Part shown: positions 37,439 through 47,140 of the stretch, one piece after another
Position numbering within the stretch: the stretch's first letter is position 1
How the letters are laid out: each line of letters opens with the position of its first letter
Source: Chersky-840 sp035604715
Lineage (GTDB): Bacteria; Actinomycetota; Acidimicrobiia; Acidimicrobiales; UBA8190
Assembly (NCBI GenBank): GCA_963731665.1
Contig: CAVSWP010000008.1
Location: 434,001 to 498,000, forward strand
DNA: 64,000 bases
Direction: 5' to 3'
Program-made: the position numbers and the translations under genes
Notes under the pieces: generated by a model
What the model saw: only the letters and a program-made list of their open reading frames with translations
What the model was told of the DNA's origin: nothing
The model's database searches: none

Positions 37439-37849
37439 GTGCCGTTCAAGGTCCCTGAATCGAGAGCCGATGTCGTTGACATGGAGACGGGCGCCCAGCC
37501 GAGCGGTCCGGTCGCTGGCTCGGTGCCAGCGCGGGTCCGGGCAACCCGGCACCAGGCCAGACGCCTCGGGTTGAAGGTGAACAAGCGAGGCGAGCAGTAC
37601 TGGCTGCTCGAACCTCGTGGCAACGCATTCGGCCTTCGAAGTCCCTCGCTGTCCCTCGACGAGCTGGAGCGCGAGCTGACACGGATCGCGAGCGAGCGGT
37701 TGGGTAGCTGCCATAGCGAAGAGGTGGAGGTGACGACAGGAGTTGTCCCGCCGCCCCCCACGGTGAAGTTGAGAGAACGCCGCGTCAGGATCTTGCGGAA
37801 AGCGATTCAGCGTTGGCGAGGCCGGAGGCTGGAGCTCGAGTCAAGGTAG
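37439..37849 (+). CDS. Small actinobacterial hypothetical with RLGL-type domain
   Basis: A 136-residue frame. The core (ARVRATRHQARRLGLKVNK, EQYWLLEPRG, LSLDELERELTRIASE) resembles a short conserved beta-helix domain common in actinobacterial hypotheticals. The Arg-rich tail may be artefactual. Start GTG 37439 is uncertain. Confidence 0.5.
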   Translation: MPFKVPESRADVVDMETGAQPSGPVAGSVPARVRATRHQARRLGLKVNKRGEQYWLLEPRGNAFGLRSPSLSLDELERELTRIASERLGSCHSEEVEVTTGVVPPPPTVKLRERRVRILRKAIQRWRGRRLELESR

Positions 37850-38322
37850 ATCTGGGCGGAGTGGTCTCACTCAGCGCATCGGTCTCGCCCGCTATGGTCG
37901 GCCAAGCGATGCCAACTGACCACGCGCAAAATGCCGGTGTGAGTGCGGCATCTGACGAGGCCCTAACCGGCTCGACGTCCGCACTCGCTCCGGGCCGCGA
38001 ATACTGCTCGGTCGCCGCCCGATCAAAGCGTTCGAACCCTGCACTTTCCGATCGGGGTGTGGTTCCCCTGCTTTTGAGTGAGACCAGATTCAGATGCGAA
38101 GGTCGGCCATGCAACGAGTGGCTGCTTTCCTCCAACACCTTCTGCGCCTTGGAGGATCTAACCGGGAGCAAAAGCTGAACGGGCTAGAGCTGGGTGCCAT
38201 CGAAGAGGTGCCCAACATCGCCAAACTCCAATTAGGGTACTGTTGGCGCCTCGGGCTCTCCGGGCCCAACTCTTGGTCGCAAAGAAACGCTCCCGGGCAC
38301 GCGTGGATAGCATGAGATATCC
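37850..38322. other. Intergenic region with repeat copy D
   Basis: 473 bp between the hypothetical gene and the GH92 gene. Apart from the repeat, nothing was recognised. Confidence 0.45.
37916..38018. repeat. Dispersed repeat copy D
   Basis: CTGACCACGCGCAAAATG starts it and GCGAATACTGC (37997-38007) is near the end. The interior matches copy F (53738-53830) at about three quarters of positions over ~87 bp. Confidence 0.65.
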
Positions 38323-41061
38323 GTGACCAGGAAGAGGGGAACCCGGCGCTCATCCAGAAGCACATTTTCGCGTTCCGGGGTCTTACTCGTCACCGTGGTT
38401 GCCACCGCGACGGCCTGGGGCAGCCCCTCTGGAGCGACCCCTGTCATCGAGAAGGATCCTGCCACCACATCCACCCCGGCCAACCTGACACGTCTGGTCG
38501 ACCCGTTCGTGGGAACAGGTTCCGGTCCGGTAACCCAGGGTGAAGTCGGCTCATTTCCTGGCGCCGATGTTCCATTTGGGATGCTGCAATGGAGTCCGGA
38601 CACGGCTCCGGACCGCGTGCAAGGCGGGGGCTACGACTATGCGGACACCAGCATCTCTGGCTTCAGCCTGACCCATCTGTCGGGGGCCGGTTGCTCGGTA
38701 TTCGGCGATGTCCCCATCCTCCCGACCACCGGAGCACTGCCGCAACATCCGGGAAATGCGACCGAATCGTTCTCCCATGTCAACGAGAGCGCCTCACCCG
38801 GGCGTTATCAAGTTAGTCTGGGGTCACCGGCAACGACGGTCCAACTATCCGTAACGACCCGAACTGGCATCGGACAGATTACGTTTCCATCGACGAGCTC
38901 GGCCAACCTCCTATTCAAGGTGAGTGGCAGCGCCAACGGGCTCCACGAGTCATCCGTGCAGATCCATGGAGGCAACGAGGTGACGGGGTCAGTGACCACC
39001 GGATACTTTTGTGGTTCGCTCGGCGCGTACACCTTGCACTTTGTGGCCGTATTCAACCGTCCCTTCAAGCGCCACGGCGTGTGGGACCACGGTCGTCTGC
39101 ACCCAGGGTCATCAACGTGTTTTGGATCATTTGAGGCGGCCTGTGGCGGTTGGGTGTCATTTGACACTGCGGGCAGGCGAGTCGTGACGATGAAGGTGGG
39201 TGTGTCATATGTCAGCGCGGCCAACGCTGTTTCGAACCTCAGGTCCGAGGACCCGGGGTGGAGTCTGAGCTCGGTCGAGCAAAAGGCAACCGAGTCGTGG
39301 AATGCGATGCTCAGTCGCATCGAGGTTCGGGGAGGCAGCCACGCAGAGGAGCAGATTTTCTACTCCGCTCTCTATCATTCATTGCTCGATCCCAGTGTCT
39401 TCAGTGACGACAACGGCCAATATGAGGGATTCGATGGCCGCGTTCACAACACCCATGGCCGAATTCAATATGCAAACTTCTCGGAGTGGGACATTTACCG
39501 ATCGGAGATTCCCCTCCTGTTGATGATCGACCCTTCGCAAGCATCCGACATGATGGAATCGCTCGTCAATGACGCCTCACAAAGCGGCTGGTTGCCCCAG
39601 TGGGCCGTGGCCGACTCGGACGCAGGAGTGATGAGCGGAGACTCTGCTGACCCTATCATCGCCGATGCGTATGCGTTCGGCGTCCGAGGGTTCGATGCTT
39701 CAAGGGCGCTCAAGGCCATGCTCAAGGGAGCTAACGATACGGGTACGGGACCGGAGTTCGTCCAGGAACGTCCAAACCTCTCCCAGTACAAGCAGCTTGG
39801 GTACGTGCAGCAACAGGGGGAAGATTTAGATCCAGCCTCCCTCGGAGTTACGATCGGCGGCTCGGAGACCCTTGAATACGCCATCGACGACTTCGCCATC
39901 GCCCAGATGGCCCTTGACCTCGGTGATCAGTCTGACTACCAAACGATGATGGCCCGCGCCCAGAACTGGCAGCAGCTGTTTGACCCGGCCACTGGATATG
40001 TACAAGCACGACTTGCGAGCGGAAACTTTCCTTCCGGACCTGCGTTCCCACCCCCCACGGCAGCCCTGAAAAACGAAAATCAGGCCCAACAGGGGTTTCA
40101 GGAGGGCAACGCGATCCAGTACACCTGGAGTGTTCCCCAGGATCTCAGTACCCTCTTCGCGCTGATGGGGGGGGATTCGGCTGCAACATCGAGGCTGAAC
40201 GAATTCTTTACCCAGTTCAACGCCGGCCCGTTCCTTCCATACGATTGGGCCGGCAACGAACCCAGTCTCTGGACGCCGTGGGAGTATGACTACTCCGGTG
40301 CCCCGTGGCGCACTCAAGACGAAGTCCGCTCGATCGCTGACAGCCTCTACTCCCTGACCCCTGCCGGCGAGCCTGGCAACGACGATCTCGGCGCAATGGC
40401 TTCGTGGTACGTGTGGGCGGCCTTAGGGCTCTATCCCCTGACTCCAGGAACTGCGAACCTGGTCATGGCCAGCCCAATGTTCCCGAGTAGCACGATTGAT
40501 CTTGCGGGGGACAAGGAGCTCACGCTGACGGCTCAGGGAACACCCGCAAAGTACGTTTCTTCTGCAGATCTATCGATCGGGTCGGGCACGCCCAAGCCAT
40601 GGAACCAACCATGGCTACCAGCCAGTATCTTGCACACCGGCGGGGTCGTTAGCTTCACGCTCGGAACTGCTGCCAACCCGACGTGGGGCAGCGGAGGGGA
40701 TTCGGCTCCACCCTCCTACACTCAGTTTGCCGCGCCGGCCGTCGGCTACACCCTGCCCAGCGGCACTGTGCAGACACAGGTCGGCAAAGCGACCGCAGTC
40801 ACCCTGGGACTCCAGTCAGATGAACGTGGAACCACGACGGTGATCTGGAGAGCCTTCTCTCGCGGCGTCAAGGTTGTTCCATCGTCCGGCCGGCTCGGAG
40901 ACCCCGCGACATCGTCCACGGCACCCTATCCTCGGACTTCGACCGCTCTCGAGCTCACCACGTCCTCCTCGGGCACCCATGATGTGCGCGTTGAGTTCTC
41001 CGTCTCGGGATCCTCCATGCGGATACCATCGGTCACGCTTGAAGTGAACACCGATGGTTGA
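38323..41061 (+). CDS. GH92 family glycosidase (alpha-mannosidase type)
   Basis: A 912-residue secreted enzyme. After a signal peptide (~1-40) the GH92 N-domain begins LVDPFVGTGSG..GSFPGADVPFGM, then YADTSISGFSLTHLSGAGC and later WDIYRSEIPLLL, WLPQWAVADSDAGVMSGDSADP and the NDDLGAMASWYVWAALGLYPLTPG block, all family signatures. GH92 enzymes trim alpha-mannose from glycans using Ca2+. A C-terminal beta domain (~800-912) may bind carbohydrate. It is upstream and convergent to a GH1 gene, suggesting oligosaccharide use. Confidence 0.93.
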   Translation: MTRKRGTRRSSRSTFSRSGVLLVTVVATATAWGSPSGATPVIEKDPATTSTPANLTRLVDPFVGTGSGPVTQGEVGSFPGADVPFGMLQWSPDTAPDRVQGGGYDYADTSISGFSLTHLSGAGCSVFGDVPILPTTGALPQHPGNATESFSHVNESASPGRYQVSLGSPATTVQLSVTTRTGIGQITFPSTSSANLLFKVSGSANGLHESSVQIHGGNEVTGSVTTGYFCGSLGAYTLHFVAVFNRPFKRHGVWDHGRLHPGSSTCFGSFEAACGGWVSFDTAGRRVVTMKVGVSYVSAANAVSNLRSEDPGWSLSSVEQKATESWNAMLSRIEVRGGSHAEEQIFYSALYHSLLDPSVFSDDNGQYEGFDGRVHNTHGRIQYANFSEWDIYRSEIPLLLMIDPSQASDMMESLVNDASQSGWLPQWAVADSDAGVMSGDSADPIIADAYAFGVRGFDASRALKAMLKGANDTGTGPEFVQERPNLSQYKQLGYVQQQGEDLDPASLGVTIGGSETLEYAIDDFAIAQMALDLGDQSDYQTMMARAQNWQQLFDPATGYVQARLASGNFPSGPAFPPPTAALKNENQAQQGFQEGNAIQYTWSVPQDLSTLFALMGGDSAATSRLNEFFTQFNAGPFLPYDWAGNEPSLWTPWEYDYSGAPWRTQDEVRSIADSLYSLTPAGEPGNDDLGAMASWYVWAALGLYPLTPGTANLVMASPMFPSSTIDLAGDKELTLTAQGTPAKYVSSADLSIGSGTPKPWNQPWLPASILHTGGVVSFTLGTAANPTWGSGGDSAPPSYTQFAAPAVGYTLPSGTVQTQVGKATAVTLGLQSDERGTTTVIWRAFSRGVKVVPSSGRLGDPATSSTAPYPRTSTALELTTSSSGTHDVRVEFSVSGSSMRIPSVTLEVNTDG

Positions 41062-41423
41062 GATCTACCTGTCGTCTTCGTATTGCGCTTAAGTCTCTTC
41101 CACGGTGGTTTGTCACACACGGCGACTTGAGGGTGAGCTGAGCTATTGAGGCAGCTGGCTTCCCCTGCTCCGAAACAGGGAGGTCAGCCCGACGCTACCG
41201 TCAAGCCAATACCGCCCGCTCCACATTGAGCAATAGAACCTGTCACACCATCCGAAATGCCAGCTTGCGTAACGTGCCGCGAGGTCGCTCGGAACCAGAC
41301 CTGCGCGCAAAATGCTCTGGGTCGCGAATACTGCTCGGGTCAGCGCCGGGCCGAGGGCGCGCAAGGCGATGCACCTTCCATGCGGTTCGATAGAATCGCT
41401 GGCCGCCCATCGGCGTCGTGCAC
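41062..41423. other. Intergenic region with repeat copy E
   Basis: 362 bp between convergent glycosidase genes. No gene recognised. Confidence 0.45.
41296..41352. repeat. Dispersed repeat copy E, short form
   Basis: CAGACCTGCGCGCAAAATG followed by GCGAATACTGC at 41324-41334 and GGGTCAGCGCCGGGCC. It is a shortened relative of copy D. Confidence 0.55.
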
Positions 41424-42632
41424 TCAACCCGGAGGCGGCACCAACCTGTTTGCTCGGGCCACGGCGCCGAACCATGACGCACTGGGCTTCGGATGGCGAG
41501 CAAAGGTCTCACGATCGACAGCGTGTAGGCCGAACTTGGGAGCATATCCGTGGCTCCACTCGAAGTTATCGAGCAGGCTCCACACGAAGTAGCCCCGTAT
41601 ATCCACACCGTCATCGAGGCAACGCCGCACGCCCCGCAAGGCCTCGGCCAGATAGATGATGCGCTGGGCGTCGTCCTCGGTGGCGATCCCGTTCTCGGTC
41701 ACGAGCACCGGTACATTGGTCACCGTCGCCGCTCGCCGGGCGCAATGCTCGACCGCCTGCGGCCAGTTCTCGTATCCCATTTGGGTGGTCGGTACCTCGG
41801 GGTCAGCTGGGACCTGGCCCTCGGAGCCGAAGTGCATACGCGAGTAACATTGGACCCCGACGAAGTCGTCGCCCTCGGTGGCCCTCAAGAACCTGTCTTC
41901 TAGGATTTCGCGAGCCGCATCGAGCACGTCCTGCCCGCCCGGCTCGGCCACCATCTCGTCCATGGACAGCGTCAGCCCCACGGGAAAGTTGCCCGGGCCC
42001 GACCGCAAGGCGTCGACGCCGAGTCGATGTGCTCGCACCATCGCCTCGTTCACCGCCAGGTGGCGAAGGATGTCGCCTTTAACCCCGGGCGGGGAGCTCC
42101 CGATGGTGTACCCCGTGGCGCCGATGACATTGAGCTCGTTGATCGTGCATGCCCACCCAATGAGATCGCCGAGACGTGCCACCGCCCGGGTGACGAAGCG
42201 AGCAAATGTTTCGGGTGCATCGGCCGCTTCCCACCCTCCACGCGTGCTGAGCCATGTTGGATTCGTGAAGTGGTGGAAGGTCACCACCGGGGCGATACCC
42301 CGCTCGCGGCACGTCTCGCAGATGCGACGGTAATGGTCCAAGGCGGCGATGGAGAACTCGCCTTCGGCGGGCTCGATCCGACTCCACTCGAGGGAGAACC
42401 GATACGCTCCGAGCCCCATAGCTGCGACGAGCTCGACGTCCTCGGGCCAACGATGCAGAGAGTCGCACGCATCCCCGCTCGACTCGGTACAGCCGGAGTT
42501 GGGGTCATGCTCCCATGCCCACCAGTCGTTGTTGACGCTGTCCCCCTCGATTTGGTGGGCCGCGGTTGCGGCGCCCCACAGAAAGCCTTCGGGGAAGCTG
42601 ATCTCCGGCGTTGCGGGGTCGGTTTGCTCCAC
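41424..42632 (-). CDS. GH1 family beta-glycosidase
   Basis: A 402-residue intracellular-type glycosidase (usually beta-glucosidase or similar). FLWGAATAAHQIEG starts the barrel, the acid/base Glu166 is in TINEL (the usual Pro after Glu is Leu) and the nucleophile Glu313 in VTENG. The C-terminal GYFVWSLLDNFEW is typical. GTG 42632 lacks a ribosome site but TACGGT ends six bases upstream, so it may be leaderless. Convergent with GH92. Confidence 0.93.
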   Translation of the reverse strand: MEQTDPATPEISFPEGFLWGAATAAHQIEGDSVNNDWWAWEHDPNSGCTESSGDACDSLHRWPEDVELVAAMGLGAYRFSLEWSRIEPAEGEFSIAALDHYRRICETCRERGIAPVVTFHHFTNPTWLSTRGGWEAADAPETFARFVTRAVARLGDLIGWACTINELNVIGATGYTIGSSPPGVKGDILRHLAVNEAMVRAHRLGVDALRSGPGNFPVGLTLSMDEMVAEPGGQDVLDAAREILEDRFLRATEGDDFVGVQCYSRMHFGSEGQVPADPEVPTTQMGYENWPQAVEHCARRAATVTNVPVLVTENGIATEDDAQRIIYLAEALRGVRRCLDDGVDIRGYFVWSLLDNFEWSHGYAPKFGLHAVDRETFARHPKPSASWFGAVARANRLVPPPG

Positions 42633-43053
42633 GACCGAACCGTACCCTCCGAATGTCCCGGCGAGTCGTGACGCGTCGGCCCCGTGGCTCCCACTCGTCC
42701 AGAATCAGGAACGATCGAGCCATCGGCATTGCCGGGTCCTGCGCTGGCACGGACAACGCCCCGTCGAACCAAAGTGCGCGCAAATCTTCATGGATGGCAA
42801 TACCGGGCGGGCAACAAGCGGCTCATCTTGCTCGCGACGTGTAGATATACCACCCCACCGGGATCCCCTGCGAGTTTCGGTCCCTTCCTTGGGCTGCCGT
42901 CGGTTCACGACCCCGACCCCGAACGGCACGAGTGGGGCATTAGTCGGAGATCAAGTCTCGGCATCTCACCGTCGACGAGCGATGGTCGTATGCTTCGTGT
43001 GAGCCGCCAACGGCAAGTCGCTACGTTCAAGATGGCTGGCCGTGAGGACCTAA
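42633..43053. other. Intergenic region, no supported gene
   Basis: 421 bp between GH1 and a small membrane protein gene. It holds the likely GH1 promoter (TACGGT) and nothing else recognised. Confidence 0.45.
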
Positions 43054-43401
43054 ATGAGGACCTGGAAGCCAACTGCGGCCGGAGTGATCAGCGTCTTATG
43101 CGGCGCGTTCACCGTCTTTTACAGATCGGGGCGGCTTGTCAGATTGGACTTGAACTGGCAGGGAGCCAGCCTGGACGCTCTGAGCATTGCAATAGGTCTG
43201 GGCGCCGTCGTCGGCGGCGTGTTTGCTATCAGGAGGCGGGTGTGGCGGTTGGCTGTCGTCGGCGCCACCTGCGCAATCTTCCCCGCCCATCCTTGGGGCA
43301 TCGAAACGGTCACGCCACTCTTGGGACTGCTAGCCGTAGCATTGCTCGTCACATCGAGGAACGAATTCTCAAACAGCGCGACTCTCGGATCTCCAAGCTG
43401 A
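43054..43401 (+). CDS. Small membrane protein
   Basis: A 115-residue protein with about three to four hydrophobic segments (~7-24, 42-62, 64-84, 87-102) and a short N-terminal MRTWKPTAAGVIS. GAGG lies seven bases before the ATG. Function unknown. Confidence 0.65.
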   Translation: MRTWKPTAAGVISVLCGAFTVFYRSGRLVRLDLNWQGASLDALSIAIGLGAVVGGVFAIRRRVWRLAVVGATCAIFPAHPWGIETVTPLLGLLAVALLVTSRNEFSNSATLGSPS

Positions 43402-43559
43402 CTTTAGCAATCCAAGTCAATCAGCACGCACCAAGCAGCGAGAGCGGTGACCCGAAGATAGCTTGGCAAGGCTCGCTCGCGTAGGGCGACAAGTGTGATT
43501 CCCGTAGTAGCAACGGAGTTGCGAATACTGCCCCAGACCGCCGGGTGCAGGGCGGCCTA
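43402..43559. other. Flank of the IS110 element with repeat-family motif
   Basis: GCGAATACTGC at 43521-43531 matches the repeat family. No gene recognised. Confidence 0.4.
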
Positions 43560-43872
43560 AAGAGGGCTAGAACAACCGGCTCTCAGCGCCCCGATGCTCC
43601 TATCGTCTGAGTTGGCCTGAACGGCGCAAGATCCACCACCCGTGGGATGGGCATCGCTACGTTCGGGCGTGCTCGGGTCGTTGGCCTGACTGAGAAGAAG
43701 CGTGACGTCTGGCTGTCTTTTGAAGGGCGTCGTCGGCCGGCGCTCGAGCCACAACAGACGCGGCACGCCCCGTGCCGGAGGGTGACGGGTCGTCCTGTTA
43801 CAGCAGGTCGACCAGCACCGGTCTCCTTCCCGGGACGGCCGTGCCACCCCTTGACCACTAAGGAAGGAAGGG
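43560..43872 (+). ncRNA. Candidate bridge-RNA region of the IS110 element
   Basis: About 310 non-coding bases separate the element's presumed left end from its transposase. In IS110 elements this is where the bridge RNA that specifies donor and target DNA is encoded. Fold and loops were not worked out here, so only location is claimed. Confidence 0.3.
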
Positions 43873-44919
43873 ATGGCGATGACCATCGTAGAGCGCGACC
43901 GCGCTATCACCGGTGGAGTGGACACCCACCTCGATGTCCACGTCGCCGCGGCGCTTGATCCCGTTGGCGCCCTGCTCGGCGTGGAGTCCTTCGAGGTGAA
44001 CGCTCGTGGCTATCGGGCGCTTCTTCACTGGATGGGATCGTTCGGGGCGCTACACAAGGTTGGGGTCGAGGGCACCGGCGCCTAGGGGGCGGGTCTGGCC
44101 CGCTATCTGCAGAAGATGGGGATCGACGTCGTCGAGGTCGATCGCCCCAATCGCCAGGCCCGGCGCCAGAGTGGCAAGTCCGACCCCGCCGACGCCGTCG
44201 AAGCGGCCCGTGCCGCCCTGTCGGGACGAGCAGCGGGCACGCCCAAGACCAGAGACGGACGCGTCGAGGCCATCCGGGCCCTGGTTGTGGCTAAGCGCTC
44301 GGCCCGCCGGGCGCGCATCGCCGCGTTGTGCCAGATGCGCCAGCTGAGCTTCACGGCCCCTGATCCCATACGCGAGCGCCTGAAGGGCTTGTCCTCCACG
44401 GCGTTGTGGGAAACATGCGCGTCGCTTCGCCCCCGTCCGTCAACCGACGTGGTGGACCATGCCACCAAGGTGGCGCTCCGTTCGCTCGGCCGGCGCATCG
44501 AGGAGCTCGAGGAGGAGGTCGCGGGCATCGACGCCTTGCTCAGCGAACTCGTGGCACAGACCGCCCCAGGGCTCTTGGCTCTCTACGGCGTGGGCATCGA
44601 CACCGCCGCCAGTTTGCTCGTGACGGCGGGCGACAACCCCGAGCGCCTTCGCTCTGAGGCCGCCTTCGCCCATCTCTGTGGGGTGGCACCCATCGAGGCG
44701 TCCTCGGGCAAGGTGATCCGACACCGGCTCAACCGCGGCGGGGACCGCTATGCCAACCAGGCGCTGTGGCGCATCGTCATGGTGCGCCTCGTCTCGGACC
44801 CGAGGACCCGGGCCTACATGGAACGTCGCACCAAGGACGGCCGCTCGAAGCTCGAGGTGATCCGCATCCTGAAGCGCTACGTGGCCCGGGAGGTCTACTG
44901 CCAACTCCCTCGCCCCTGA
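43873..44919 (+). pseudogene. IS110-family transposase interrupted by an amber codon
   Basis: A 349-codon frame. The RuvC-like DEDD part has GGVDTHLDVHV, VEGTG and KSDPADA; the C-terminal transposase_20 domain has LYGVGIDTAASLL, and the catalytic serine in APIEASSGKVIRHR. Codon 71 (44083-44085) is TAG where homologues usually have Tyr in the GTGSYGAGL stretch, so translation stops after 70 residues unless suppressed. AAGGAAGG precedes the ATG. Otherwise intact, so the loss is recent, or a sequencing error. Confidence 0.85.
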
Positions 44920-45107
44920 GATCTCCGAGGACGGAGCTTGGCCCTGGTGATACCTGGCAGCTGACTTGCCTTTGGTCCGATTTGCCGGCCCGTGCTCGGA
45001 ACACCTTCACATAGACGCATGGCTTGATAGGAGCCCGCCCTCGATCTCTGAGTGGCTCGTCAGTGGTTTGCCAGCTGTCTATGCAGAACCGTCTTGACAA
45101 ACGTCAG

Positions 45108-45247
45108 TGGTATCACCCGTTCTAGGGTGGGCGAAAGAGGGGTGACGCATCGTCCGCCGCTGTCGAGTTAGCGGACTCGCCTCAGCCCTGACCCACGCGC
45201 AAATGTTCATCGGCGCGGATACCGAGCGGGTCGGGTAACCGGGCCGG
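45108..45247. repeat. Dispersed repeat copy C
   Basis: TATCACCCGTTCTAGGGTGG opens it; GCGGACTCGCCTC, CTGACCCACGCGCAAATG and GCGGATACCGAGCGGGTC follow in the order seen in copy A and in the inverted arm of copy B. Confidence 0.7.
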
Positions 45248-45389
45248 ATGTCGGTCCCCGACGCAGCAGATGGCTACGGGGTGTTACCGAGATCCCCGAG
45301 TACCGTGCGCTCTAGCCCCGTCGCCAGAGCGATATCCGACCCGTCGGAATCAGGCACGTATGCGGCCCCTCCTGACGGTACCTTTGGCC

Positions 45390-45425
45390 AGCCGCTTACG
45401 ATCGCGAGCACAGCGGGATGACGCC
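45390..45425. repeat. 36-bp paired repeat, copy 1
   Basis: AGCCGCTTACGATCGCGAGC and following GACGCC match 47419-47454; 20 of the first 22 bases agree. Upstream similarity is weaker but continues for ~40 bp. Confidence 0.5.
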
Positions 45426-45625
45426 AATCGCCGACTCTAGCGCAGCACTGCATCCCCAGGAAGGGCGATTGGCGGAACGTTCTGTGCGCCCCTGTCCTGG
45501 CGGTAGGGGGCAGGGGCGAATCGTCGGCGGCCTGAACTTTCGGGGATGCCCCGTCCGTCCCTTGATGATCTATTGGACCTTCCTTCAGACACACCTTGGC
45601 CCAACTGCGGAACCCGTCTTGAGGA

Positions 45626-46051
45626 TCAGGCGGGAGCGACGCCGATGCGCAACGGGACGTCACCGAAGGGGTTGAGGTGGTACGCCAGGGAGACCCGGTG
45701 GTAGCCGTCGGCGATGTCGCCACCGTGGCTGGAAGAGACCACGAGCACGGGACTCAGCCGTTTACCAGAAACGGCCTTGAGCAGGTCACGCCGCACGCCG
45801 GGATCGTCCAGAGGCAATGGCACAAGGCTGCAGGCACGCAAGATGTCGTTGGCCCGGCGACTGGTGACCTCGGCCTTGCGAAGGCGTCCGACGGCAGCCG
45901 CCGCCTGTTTCTCATCGAGTTTCAAGGACAGATACGCCAGTGCGGCTTCGAAGTCGTGGGCCACCACGTCGTCGAGCCACCGCAATCCGAGTGATTCGCT
46001 GTCCGGTGGGCTCGCGCCCCCCTTTGTCTGCTTTGCATCGTCCTTGGCCAT
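45626..46051 (-). CDS. Conserved ParB-like (DGYHR) hypothetical protein
   Basis: A 141-residue protein of a family I recognise only as conserved hypothetical. SLKLDEKQAAAAVGRLRKAEVTSRRANDILRA is a helical N-domain, and SPVLVVSSSHGGDIADGYHRVSLAYHL resembles the ParB/sulfiredoxin-type nucleotide-binding loop. GGAGG lies upstream of the ATG. The role is unknown. Confidence 0.7.
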   Translation of the reverse strand: MAKDDAKQTKGGASPPDSESLGLRWLDDVVAHDFEAALAYLSLKLDEKQAAAAVGRLRKAEVTSRRANDILRACSLVPLPLDDPGVRRDLLKAVSGKRLSPVLVVSSSHGGDIADGYHRVSLAYHLNPFGDVPLRIGVAPA

Positions 46052-46321
46052 CTGTCCTCCACTTTCCGCGGTTGGGACTACTTAGATTCGGCCCACGTGG
46101 CGCAGGTTCGGTCAGTCGTCATGGGGCCGTCCTCTCCATATTTCACTCGCTCTTCCACTATTTCCACCTGGCCAGAGCCATGTCTTGACCCTGCTTGGGT
46201 GATGCGAGGGGAGCCAAGCATTGGCACACTGTTCGGTGCGGGGCCGGCGGGCGTTCACTTCCGCCGACCGGCCAAGCACCCGGCGCCCTGATAATCCCCA
46301 GCCCAGGAAGGTGTGTCCACG

Positions 46322-47140
46322 ATGCAAGCAACACAAGAAGTCCCCACGCTCGGCCCATTGGCCCGCTACGAGCAGAACATCATCGAGCGCATCAGCGACT
46401 TCAACGACCCTCGACAGGAATGGCGACGCCTGTTCTCCGAGCTGCTCGGCACGTTCTTCCTTGTGCTGGCGGCTGCCGGTGGAGGAATGATGGGGCACGC
46501 CTTCCCTGGCGTGATCAGTCACACGGCCGCGGTGGTGGCGCCCGCGCTGACGGTCGTCGCCATCATCCTGTTCATGGGCAAGATCTCCGGTGCCCATCTG
46601 AACCCGGCGGTAAGCATCGCCTTCGCACTTCGCCGGGATTTCCCTTGGCAGCGAGTGCCCGGCTATATCGTCGTGCAACTCATCGGCGCCACACTCGCCG
46701 CCCTCTTCCTGCGTTCGGTTGTCCATGTCTCGGCCAGATACGGCTCGAACTATCCGGCCCATGGCTACTCTGACATGGCGGCATTCTGGATGGAACTGAT
46801 TTTGACCCTCGGTCTGGTCACCGTGATCCTGGGCACGGCGTCGGGAGCTCAGAACATCGGTCTGTTCGGTGCCTTCGGGGTCGGGTCCTATATCGCCCTG
46901 GCCGGACTGTGGGGGAGCCCGATCTCGGGGGCCTCGATGAACCCGGCACGCACCTTCGGGCCCGACCTGGTCGGCAATACGTTCACCGGTTACGGGGTCT
47001 ACGTGGCGGGACCCCTTGCTGGAGCCGTGCTCGCTGTCGCCATTGCGTTCGTGCTACGTGGCCCAGGTGGAGGAAAATCTGGTTCGGGCGCCGCGCAGGG
47101 CGACATCTTCACCGAGACGTACGAGGCGGGTAAGTCCTGA
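46322..47140 (+). CDS. Aquaporin / MIP channel
   Basis: A 272-residue MIP channel of about six helices with both NPA loops, HLNPAVS and SMNPARTFGPD. It likely conducts water (AqpZ-like) and possibly small solutes; selectivity cannot be read confidently. A ~30-residue cytosolic N-terminus is unusually long. ATG 46322 follows AGGAAGG; GTG 46313 is too close to it. Confidence 0.92.
   Translation: MQATQEVPTLGPLARYEQNIIERISDFNDPRQEWRRLFSELLGTFFLVLAAAGGGMMGHAFPGVISHTAAVVAPALTVVAIILFMGKISGAHLNPAVSIAFALRRDFPWQRVPGYIVVQLIGATLAALFLRSVVHVSARYGSNYPAHGYSDMAAFWMELILTLGLVTVILGTASGAQNIGLFGAFGVGSYIALAGLWGSPISGASMNPARTFGPDLVGNTFTGYGVYVAGPLAGAVLAVAIAFVLRGPGGGKSGSGAAQGDIFTETYEAGKS

Larger units (their letters stand above)
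43560..45034 (+). mobile_element. IS110-family element (ends estimated)
   Basis: An IS110-type transposase gene with about 310 bp of upstream and 115 bp of downstream non-coding DNA. CTTGATAGGAGC at 45023-45034 resembles the usual right-end sequence of actinobacterial IS110 elements (from memory). IS110 elements lack inverted repeats, so the left end is a guess. Repeat-family copies lie on both sides. Confidence 0.6.
44920..45625. other. Intergenic region with IS right end and repeats
   Basis: 706 bp downstream of the transposase. It contains the presumed IS end, repeat copy C and one copy of a 36-bp pair. No gene supported. Confidence 0.45.

Noticed and set aside
38025..38050. TTCGAA motif resembling a tRNA T-arm
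   Set aside because: The flanking bases do not form the required 5-bp stem and no other tRNA arms are present.
42684..43484. 266-codon plus-strand frame over the small membrane protein
   Set aside because: Arg/Gly-rich shadow with no recognisable protein content; the in-register 43054 gene has a ribosome site and membrane helices.
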